NCBI GenBank assembly: GCA_964418365.1 | Contig: CAYQLM010000001.1 | Span: forward strand, 33,530-97,529 | Source of the DNA: JBBDXS01 sp964418365 | GTDB taxonomy: Bacteria > Chloroflexota > Dehalococcoidia > DSTF01 > RBG-16-68-14 | Length of the DNA: 64,000 nt | Direction: 5' to 3' | Shown here: positions 58,457-64,000 of the stretch, piece after piece | Layout of the letters: every line of letters begins with the position of its first letter | Position numbering within the stretch: the stretch's first letter is position 1 | The notes under the pieces: generated by a model | What the model saw: only the letters and a program-made list of their open reading frames with translations | Databases searched by the model: none | Told to the model about the DNA's origin: nothing | Made by a program: the position numbers and the translations under genes

Positions 58457-59509
58457 ATGAGATGGCGAACCAGACAGCTTGCAATCCTCGCGCTCGCGAT
58501 CGCCGTTGGCGCGTCCGCCATGTGCGCGCAACCCCTGAACGCCATACGGGCCTTGGCGATTCGAGAATCGATCAGCCGCAACGAGCTGCCCTCAGCGCTG
58601 GCGGACAAGGCTGGCCCCTACGACGGCGCAAGTTCGGCGCCCAGCAACACAAACGCCGCCTTGACGCCGCCCCAGCCTGGGTCGCTGGACTTCTCCATCG
58701 GCGTGGGAACTGCCTGCGACAGTGGCTCAGGGCCCGCGAAGTGCTCGTTCAACGCTGGCGATACCTTCACCTTGGACTTCAAGCTGAACGCTCTTCCAAC
58801 AGGGCTTGCGTACGTAGGATACGATTCGCGGATAAACTTTGTCGGTGTGTCGCTAGAGTCCGTCACCCAAACGGGCGCAGGCATCTGGCCGGGGTGCGTG
58901 TTCGCTGGCTTCCCTTCGACGCCGACGCCCGGTCGCCTTGATGCCGGCTGCGCCGTCGGTATCGGAGATCCAAGCTCGACCTATCTGGGCGTGTTGATGC
59001 GCGCTGTGTTTCAGTGTCCCATGAGCTCCCCAGTCTCGACGATCACGTTGGCGCACGGCGCCGGTAGCACTGACCTCGTCGACGATCACTTAACTGCGTA
59101 TGCCGAGGTGAGCGATGAGAGCCTATCCGTAAACTGTGAAACAACGTCTGCCACGCCAACGTTCACTCCCACGCCCCTGGTTTTCAGTCCGTCTCCGACG
59201 AGCTCCCCGCCACCCAGCGGCACGCCACAGCCCACGCACACCTCCACACCTACCGTCACGCCGACGCGCACGCCTACGCGGACGCCGACCGCGCCCGGCC
59301 AGCCGGGCGATGTCAACTGCGACCAGCAGGCCAACTCCATCGATGCCGCGCTGCTACTTCAGCTCGGAGCTGGTCTCATCAGCTCGTTGGCATGCGAGCA
59401 GAACGCCGACGTCAATCACAGCGGCGCGATCGACGCGATCGATGCCGCCCTGGTGCTGCAATACAGCGCGGGACTCATCGGCAACCTGTCTGCGGGTGCT
59501 GGACGTTAG
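58457..59509 (+). CDS. Secreted cohesin-like/Thr-Pro/dockerin-like protein
   Basis: 350 residues from ATG 58457 (GAGGGG upstream). Signal region RQLAILALAIAVGASAMCAQ, then a cohesin-like domain (about 75-230; SLDFSIGVGTACDSGSGPAK ... GSTDLVDDHLTAYAEVSDES) clearly paralogous to the first domain of the protein at 27088. A short Thr-Pro linker and a two-loop dockerin follow: GDVNCDQQANSIDAALLLQL and ADVNHSGAIDAIDAALVLQY, with calcium-type Asp/Asn positions. Cohesin and dockerin on one chain allow self-assembly or pairing with the other surface proteins here. It starts 49 bp after the FHA-ABC gene. Confidence 0.88.
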   Translation: MRWRTRQLAILALAIAVGASAMCAQPLNAIRALAIRESISRNELPSALADKAGPYDGASSAPSNTNAALTPPQPGSLDFSIGVGTACDSGSGPAKCSFNAGDTFTLDFKLNALPTGLAYVGYDSRINFVGVSLESVTQTGAGIWPGCVFAGFPSTPTPGRLDAGCAVGIGDPSSTYLGVLMRAVFQCPMSSPVSTITLAHGAGSTDLVDDHLTAYAEVSDESLSVNCETTSATPTFTPTPLVFSPSPTSSPPPSGTPQPTHTSTPTVTPTRTPTRTPTAPGQPGDVNCDQQANSIDAALLLQLGAGLISSLACEQNADVNHSGAIDAIDAALVLQYSAGLIGNLSAGAGR

Positions 59510-59650
59510 ACTGTCCCTTGGTAGGCAGGGGGCGCTTCTAAACTCTCGGCGGGCTAGGGTGGCGACCGCGGCGCCTGAAGCGCGAACGCTCTCGCCTGGC
59601 GCTCGTTACTACGTCTGCGTGGTGTGCGGTCCGACGATGGCGTGGCGGAG

Positions 59651-61009
59651 CTACTGGCGCACGGCTGCCCGCACCTCTCGCGCCGATCTCCCCGCCGTCC
59701 ACTCGATCAGCCGGACCGCCGCGCGCGTCACCGGCACGAGGCTGGGCCGGTGGATCTTGTCGAGCGTGTCCTGTTCGTCGAACAAGTAGAACGGCGCAGT
59801 GAGGAAGTTGACGAGCGGCACGCCCGCCGCGTGGAACGGACCGCCGTCGGTGGTCGGATGCGGGCCGAAGACTGTCGGTGGCAAGATGAAGGAACGGTGA
59901 AGGCGCTCCGCCTGCAGAGCATCGCGCACGGCGTCTTCGAGCTCCGCGATCTGGCTCGTGAACCACCAGCGTGCTTCTGACTGTCCAGTCGGCCGGAGCA
60001 CGCCGTCTTGCTCCACGCATTCGTTCGCAGCGTGCTCTAGGTGGAGTTCGAGCACGACGCGATCGAGCTCGTCGCGATGCGCATCGATGAACGCATGCAC
60101 GCCAGCGCCGCCAGCCATGTGTCCGGCGTTCAGCAAGAACACCAGCCGGTGCGGGCGCTCGCGCTCCGGAATCTTCGCCCAGTACTCGGCTTGCGCTAGG
60201 ACGAGCGCGATGCCGGAGCCGTCCTCCACGGCTGACGCCCAAGGCCCGTCGTGGTGGGAGCCAATGATGACGGTCTCGTCGTCGACGCCGGGTAACTCAC
60301 CGACGATGTCGTAGCACGTGATCGTGCGCCGCACCGATTCAGCGACCAGATTGATGTGTACACGCCCGGCCTCCAGCAGCGTCCGCAATTGGGCGCCATC
60401 GCTGCCGCTGATCCAGACGCCGGGAATTGGGCGCTCGATGGCGTCGTACGGAACGTAGTACTTGCACGAGTCCGAAGGGTAGTCCGTTAGCGCGCCGACG
60501 AACCCGATCGCTCCCGCTTCCATCGCGGGTTCGATGACCGCCTGCGCGCCGCGCCCAAAGGGCAACACTTGGGCGCGGCCGGCGAACGTGTCTTCGGGGT
60601 CGAAACACCACGTTGCACGACGTGCCAACGCTTCATAGGGCAAACGACCCAGGCGCACCTCGCACAACGCGATCTTGCCGTGGACACTGGCACCATCCTC
60701 GCGCAGTGCCGCAAGCTCGCTCGTTAGCTCGGAGGTCGGTGCCGTGTGCGGCAGCGGGAAGCAGTCGAACGATACGGGATCGTCGTCATCGCGCCAGGCG
60801 GAAAGCGACGAACGCCCCGGCTCCCAGTAAGGAAGCTCGACGGGCTCGGCGCGCACGCGCTCCAGGCCGATGGCGCGAAACCGATCGCGACAGTACTGCT
60901 CCGCCCAACGGTCCGCAGGGTATCCGGGACGCCGGACGCCCTGCGCGAAGATCGTTTCGATCGAGCGGTAGATGCTGTCTTCCGGCGGAATCAGCTCATC
61001 GCGCGGCAC
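59651..61009 (-). CDS. M28-family metallopeptidase
   Basis: 452 residues. A PA-like insert (about 100-240; GAIGFVGALTDYPSDSCKYY) precedes the catalytic part: VIIGSHHDGPWASAVEDGSGIAL supplies the first His and bridging Asp, LVFLLNAGHMAGGAGVHAF corresponds to the usual GAEExGLxGS segment but lacks the paired Glu, LELHLEHAANE a later ligand region, and TTDGGPFHAAGVPLVNF the final His. M28 enzymes are zinc aminopeptidases. The absence of the EE pair raises doubt about classical activity. No signal peptide is evident. Confidence 0.82.
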   Translation of the reverse strand: MPRDELIPPEDSIYRSIETIFAQGVRRPGYPADRWAEQYCRDRFRAIGLERVRAEPVELPYWEPGRSSLSAWRDDDDPVSFDCFPLPHTAPTSELTSELAALREDGASVHGKIALCEVRLGRLPYEALARRATWCFDPEDTFAGRAQVLPFGRGAQAVIEPAMEAGAIGFVGALTDYPSDSCKYYVPYDAIERPIPGVWISGSDGAQLRTLLEAGRVHINLVAESVRRTITCYDIVGELPGVDDETVIIGSHHDGPWASAVEDGSGIALVLAQAEYWAKIPERERPHRLVFLLNAGHMAGGAGVHAFIDAHRDELDRVVLELHLEHAANECVEQDGVLRPTGQSEARWWFTSQIAELEDAVRDALQAERLHRSFILPPTVFGPHPTTDGGPFHAAGVPLVNFLTAPFYLFDEQDTLDKIHRPSLVPVTRAAVRLIEWTAGRSAREVRAAVRQ

Positions 61010-61108
61010 GGCTTACAGATGTTACGCCAGAATAGCCCCGCTAGGCTAGGTTCTTGCAGACCGCCGCCGCGCCGGAAGGTGCAACGAACAGGTTGCTCGG
61101 CTGGGGCC

Positions 61109-61330
61109 TTATATGGTGCAGAAGGAGTGGTCGGACTCCCAGCAGCGCTGCGCCACCTCGTAAATGAAGTTGGGCTTTCGCAGCGTGCCCGACGGCGTCG
61201 CATTATGACCCGATAGCGCGCTGGTACCGAAGCCGAATAGAGAAGGCCGACCATTGCGGTCGGCCTTCTCGCGTACCCTCTCGCGCGTCGAGCGGCGAGC
61301 TACGAGGGTCTTCTCGGTGAGGGCGTTCAT
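61109..61330 (-). CDS. Possible small protein, unrecognised
   Basis: 73 codons, MNALTEKTLVARRSTRERVR ... KPNFIYEVAQRCWESDHSFC. Composition and codon use look plausible for a gene, but no good Shine-Dalgarno is seen and no family is recognised. A 13-bp perfect hairpin (61240-61252 with 61258-61270, loop ATTGC) lies inside it, which in a non-coding reading would be a terminator. Confidence 0.35.
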   Translation of the reverse strand: MNALTEKTLVARRSTRERVREKADRNGRPSLFGFGTSALSGHNATPSGTLRKPNFIYEVAQRCWESDHSFCTI

Positions 61331-61592
61331 CTCGCTGCTGCGGCCACCTTCGGGGAATCGATTTCGTCGCGAGCGTCGGCGCGGAAGGCGGCCGGAACCG
61401 GGTTCCTTGGCCTAGAATCGCAATTGAGCTGCGGTCCGCGCAAGAGCAGCGCACGCCCGCCCCATTCAGGCCTGAGCGGATGAGCCACTCTATATGGTAG
61501 AGCAATTGGGGCTGGGGCCTCCCCCGTCTCCACCGAGGTCCTGCAGTGACACCGTTGCCTGCGAGTCGTCGCCTAATCTTCCCAAGCAGAGA

Positions 61593-61616
61593 GCCTGTCC
61601 TGAGCGCAGCCGAAGG
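61593..61616 (+). repeat. Short dispersed repeat, copy 1
   Basis: GCCTGTCCTGAGCGCAGCCG and the next four bases. It differs from copy 2 at 61900 at only two positions. Its opposite-strand translation gives LRSGQA-type peptides that recur as spurious ORFs in many genomes, so it belongs to a common class of small intergenic repeats. It lies just before a tRNA 3' fragment. Confidence 0.65.
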
Positions 61617-61617
61617 A

Positions 61618-61648
61618 GTCGCGAGTTCGAGTCTCGTCTCCCGCTCCA
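61618..61648 (+). pseudogene. tRNA 3'-end remnant (Gly-like)
   Basis: T-arm GCGAG-TTCGAGT-CTCGT (61621-61637), acceptor 3' strand CTCCCGC (61638-61644), discriminator T and an encoded CCA (61646-61648). The complementary 5' strand GCGGGAG is absent in the preceding 200 bp, so no complete cloverleaf exists. The acceptor, discriminator T and CCA fit a tRNA-Gly. Such 3' fragments are what integration of mobile elements at tRNA genes leaves behind. Confidence 0.6.
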
Positions 61649-61819
61649 AATACGATTTCCAACCACGATCACCGCCCTGAGGCGGTCACTTCACGGAAGC
61701 AGAGGCCCACTTCTGATTCTCGCAGAGGGCCGTCTTAGTTCGACATATATGCTAGAATTCGCTCCGCCATCGTGGGAGCGGCCCAACCAGCACAGACAAG
61801 AAGTTCGCCGGGCGCCAAA

Positions 61820-61960
61820 GGGAAGCTCTCGATCTCTACTTCAGAGGGCACGCTTCTACGATCCGTACGTCGGCCGCTTCCCCGAGCCGGCCAGCTTAGC
61901 CTGCCCTGAGCGGAGCCGAAGGGTGCCCAACCCGACGAACCAACGCCTGTCGACCCGCGA
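61820..61960 (+). pseudogene. RHS-repeat core relic, frameshifted
   Basis: One frame reads LDLYFRG (61828-61848), the adjacent frame ARFYDPYVGRFPEP (61848-61889) and then VPNPTNQ (about 61924-61944). In intact RHS/YD proteins these form a single stretch: YFRARFYDPxxGRF, then VPNPxNPQ. Here there is a frameshift after YFRG and a copy of the short repeat sits between the last two pieces. This is a decayed end of an RHS-type toxin or surface protein gene. Confidence 0.65.
61900..61923 (+). repeat. Short dispersed repeat, copy 2
   Basis: GCCTGCCCTGAGCGGAGCCG and the next four bases, nearly identical to the copy at 61593. It interrupts the RHS relic; its forward translation is the CPERSRR peptide. 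Confidence 0.65.
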
Positions 61961-62027
61961 AGAGAGAAGCCGGCCGCCGAGCTTCCGCGCGGCGTTGCGA
62001 CGCGGCTGAGACCAGAGGGGTGAGCCT

Positions 62028-63107
62028 GTGCAGAGACGATTGATCGACGTCCATCACTCGTTGAGCCGCCGCGAGTTCCTGCGCGTCGCCGGCATCGCCG
62101 GGGCGGGCGCGGTGCTGCTCGGCGCCTGCGGCTCGGACGAGAGCAAGGGCAGCCCGACGAGCACGCCGGAGGCCGTCATCGACCCGCCGCCGGAGACGAC
62201 GACGATCCGGCTCGCCAAGAACATCGTCTATCCGTGCAGAGCCCCGCTCTTTCTCGCCGAACAGCTCCTGCCGGCGGAAGGGTTCACCAACGTGCAGTAC
62301 ATCGACGTACCGCCGCAAAGCCAGGCATTCCAGCGGCTCGCCGCGGGCGAGATAGACATCGGTCTCATCTACGCGCCGTCGCTGATCGCCGCCACAGATC
62401 CGGGCAACCGGCTCGTGGCCCTCGCCGGCGTGCACAACACCTGCTGGGAGCTGTTCGGCAGCGACCGTGTGCAGTCGCTCCGCGACCTCAAGGGAAAGAG
62501 GATCTCCGTCCTGAAGCGGGATGCGACCGACCCGGAGTACGCCTTTATGGCGGCGCTGCTGGCATACGTCGGCATCGATCTCGAACATGAGGTTGAATTC
62601 GTTGAGCCGGGCCTTGGCGTTGCCTTACAGCAGCTCGCGGAGGGCACGATTGACGCGTTGCTCACGTCACGCCCTTACTCGACGGCGCTGCGGTCCGCCA
62701 AGATCGGGCACGTCGTCCTCGACGGCATGATGGACGCGCCGTGGTCGCAGTACTTCTGCTGCATGGCAACGGCAAACAGAGACTTCGTAGAGAAGCACCC
62801 CGCTGCGACGAAGCGCGCGCTGCGCGCCATCTTGAAGGCAACCGACCTGTGTGCAAAGGAGCCGGAACGCGCCGCACGCTACCTCGTAGACAAAGGCCTT
62901 ACGCCGTTTACCTACGATCAGGCGCTCGATGGAATCAGCGGGCCGTCGTACGCCGCGTGGCGTGAGTTCGACCCAGAGGACACCATGCGATTCTATGCGC
63001 TGCGGCTCAAAGAGGCGGGGCTCGTCAAGAGCACGCCGGATGAGCTGATCGCCCGCGCCACGGACTGGCGCTACCTCAACCAGATCAAGCGGGAGTTGGC
63101 GGTGTAG
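62028..63107 (+). CDS. ABC-type substrate-binding lipoprotein (NMT1/THI5/SsuA-like), copy 1
   Basis: 359 residues from a GTG (AGAGGGG 8 bases upstream). The signal has a Tat-like SRREFLRVAG and lipobox LLGAC, so it is exported and anchored. The mature part follows the NMT1/THI5-like periplasmic fold: IRLAKNIVYPCRAPLFLAEQ, AAGEIDIGLIYAPSLIAA, HNTCWELFGSDRVQSLRDLKGKRI, AFMAALLAYVGIDLEHEVEF and YFCCMATANRDFVEKHPAATKRAL. Family members bind pyrimidine precursors, sulfonates, nitrate and others; the ligand here is not known. No permease or ATPase is inside the window. A second copy follows 55 bp later. Confidence 0.92.
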   Translation: MQRRLIDVHHSLSRREFLRVAGIAGAGAVLLGACGSDESKGSPTSTPEAVIDPPPETTTIRLAKNIVYPCRAPLFLAEQLLPAEGFTNVQYIDVPPQSQAFQRLAAGEIDIGLIYAPSLIAATDPGNRLVALAGVHNTCWELFGSDRVQSLRDLKGKRISVLKRDATDPEYAFMAALLAYVGIDLEHEVEFVEPGLGVALQQLAEGTIDALLTSRPYSTALRSAKIGHVVLDGMMDAPWSQYFCCMATANRDFVEKHPAATKRALRAILKATDLCAKEPERAARYLVDKGLTPFTYDQALDGISGPSYAAWREFDPEDTMRFYALRLKEAGLVKSTPDELIARATDWRYLNQIKRELAV

Positions 63108-63162
63108 TATGAACGCAGCGACCGGCCGCTGAAGCCTTCGCTGAGACCAGAGGGGTGAGCCT

Positions 63163-64000
63163 GTGCAGAGACCACTGATCGACGTACATCACCCGTTGAG
63201 CCGCCGCGAGTTCCTGCGCGGCGCCGGCCTCGCCGGCGCGGGCGCGTTGTTGCTCGGCGCCTGCGGCTCGGACGAGAGCAAGGGCAGCGCGACGGGCACA
63301 CCAGAGGCCGCCGTCGGCCCGCCGCCGGAGACGACGACGATCCGGCTCAGCAAGGACATCCTCGTTCCGTGCGCGGCCCCGCTCTACCTCGCCGAACAGT
63401 TCCTGCCGGCGGAAGGCTTCACCAGCGTGCAGTACATCGACGTACCGCCCTTCAGCGGCGGCGTCCAGCCACTCGCCGCGGGCGAGATAGACATCGGTTT
63501 CGACTACGCGGCATCGCTGACGGCTGCTGTAGACAGGGGCGATCCGCTCGTGCTCCTCGCCGGCGTCCACAACACCTGCTACCAGCTGTTCGGCAACGAC
63601 CGGGTGCAGTCGCTGCGCGACCTCAAGGGAAAGAGAATCTTGGTCGAGAAGCGGGATGCGACCGTCGCGGGTTACGCCTTTATGGCGGCGCTGCTGGCAT
63701 ACGTCGGCATCGATCTCGAACACGACGTTGAATTCGTTGAGCTGAGCGTGGCCGATGGCGTACAGCAGACGCTGGCGGGCACGATTGACGCGTGGCTCGC
63801 GTACCCCCCTTACGCGGCGCTACTGCGGACCAAGAACATCGGACACGTCGTCCTCAACGGCATGATGGACGCGCCGTGGTCGCAGTACTTCTGCTGCATG
63901 GCAACGGGAACCAGAGACTTCGTGGAGAAGCACCCGGCGGCGACGAAGCGCGCACTGCGCGCCATCTTGAAGGCAGCCGACGTGTGCGCCAGGGAACCGG
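63163..64000 (+). CDS. ABC-type substrate-binding lipoprotein, copy 2, partial
   Basis: Starts at GTG 63163 and stays open to the window end (279 codons). It parallels copy 1 along its whole length: SRREFLRGAGLAGAG, LLGAC, IRLSKDILVPCAAPLYLAEQ, HNTCYQLFGNDRVQSLRDLKG, WSQYFCCMATGTRDFVEKHP. Differences cluster in stretches likely to line the ligand pocket (AAGEIDIGFDYAASL; DAWLAYPPYAALLRTKN), so the ligands may differ. The repeat unit begins at CTGAGACCAG before each start and is offset by 1135 bp. Confidence 0.9.
   Translation, partial: MQRPLIDVHHPLSRREFLRGAGLAGAGALLLGACGSDESKGSATGTPEAAVGPPPETTTIRLSKDILVPCAAPLYLAEQFLPAEGFTSVQYIDVPPFSGGVQPLAAGEIDIGFDYAASLTAAVDRGDPLVLLAGVHNTCYQLFGNDRVQSLRDLKGKRILVEKRDATVAGYAFMAALLAYVGIDLEHDVEFVELSVADGVQQTLAGTIDAWLAYPPYAALLRTKNIGHVVLNGMMDAPWSQYFCCMATGTRDFVEKHPAATKRALRAILKAADVCAREP

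Noticed and set aside
61470..61650. Complete tRNA gene spanning the D-arm-like TATATGGTAGAGCA and the 3' end
   Set aside because: Acceptor 5' strand is missing, the anticodon-like TTCCCAA has no paired stem, and the span is too long for a tRNA and too short for a group I intron.
61203..61672. Minus-strand ORFs beginning like RDSNSRL or ETRLELATPS
   Set aside because: These peptides come from translating the tRNA 3' end and the short repeat backwards; they are well-known spurious ORF types.
62000..62030. Possible TPP riboswitch before the NMT1/THI5-like gene, from a CTGAGACC segment
   Set aside because: Only about 20 bases separate it from the start codon, and the second conserved TPP segment and stems are missing.
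1..64000. CRISPR arrays, insertion sequences, rRNA genes, complete tRNA genes
   Set aside because: No regularly spaced direct repeats with spacers, no transposase, and no rRNA or complete tRNA sequence was seen on either strand.

Overview
The window (about 64 kb, high GC, dense genes, frequent GTG/TTG starts) looks like a chromosomal segment of a Chloroflexota-type bacterium. The pointers are several secreted proteins with long Thr-Pro linkers and dockerin-like tails, a Tad/Flp pilus locus without a visible secretin, Ser/Thr kinase-ATPase-cyclase signalling giants, an FHA-ABC transporter, and a str-operon start (rpsL-rpsG). The assignment is inferred from gene content only.

Layout. 1-1080: start of the str operon on the minus strand (promoter, rpsL, rpsG running off the left edge). 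1.2-3.2 kb: a secreted CAP-domain protein and a lower-GC gene of unknown function with its own textbook promoter. 3.2-5.9 kb: a minus-strand unit with a promoter, a structured leader, a c-di-GMP-I (GEMM) riboswitch, a terminator/alternative hairpin, a small membrane protein, a small unknown protein and an AAA ATPase. 5.9-16.8 kb: a VWA/FHA-like membrane protein, an ECF sigma factor, a GT87-type transferase, then the Tad locus (two Flp pilins with identical mature parts, CpaB, CpaE/TadZ, CpaF/TadA, TadB, TadC) and a DUF192 protein. 16.8-31.4 kb: two large Thr-Pro secreted proteins, an aldo/keto reductase, a pair of beta-propeller lipoproteins, a hydrolase, a cell-wall amidase, a glycerophosphodiesterase, a YgjP-like metalloprotease and a DEAD-box helicase.

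31.5-39.1 kb: a CoA-transferase, an ABC-2 exporter pair, and a MacB-type ATPase/permease with a very long MacA-like adaptor. 39.2-41.8 kb: a sulfide-oxidation patch (rhodanese, sulfide:quinone oxidoreductase-like protein, a protein resembling an M50 protease without its catalytic residues) containing the eroded remains of an MBL-rhodanese persulfide dioxygenase. 41.8-45.6 kb: a nucleotide cyclase, a DUF4097-like protein, an MBL hydrolase, and a PII-like protein overlapping a CPA2 antiporter. 45.8-49.0 kb: a nitrogen operon with an operator of five GTnAC-like half sites at about 11-bp spacing, a stand-alone OmpR/GlnR-type DNA-binding domain, a membrane protein, Amt and GlnK, closed by a 16-bp terminator hairpin. 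49-61 kb: a secreted BNR-repeat protein, a giant kinase-ATPase-cyclase, a divergent double-FHA ABC transporter, a cohesin-dockerin protein and an M28 peptidase. 61-64 kb: a patch of relics (tRNA 3' end, two copies of a short dispersed repeat, an RHS-core fragment), then two tandem substrate-binding lipoproteins, the second cut by the window edge.

Themes. Surface structures (Tad pilus, Thr-Pro/dockerin proteins) sit next to a c-di-GMP RNA switch. Nitrogen control (GlnR-like operator, Amt, GlnK) is compact and self-contained. The most unusual pieces are the riboswitch unit, the GlnR-like operator with a receiverless regulator, the eroded sulfur gene around SQR, the 762-residue adaptor with about nine helical repeats, and the PII-like/antiporter pair.
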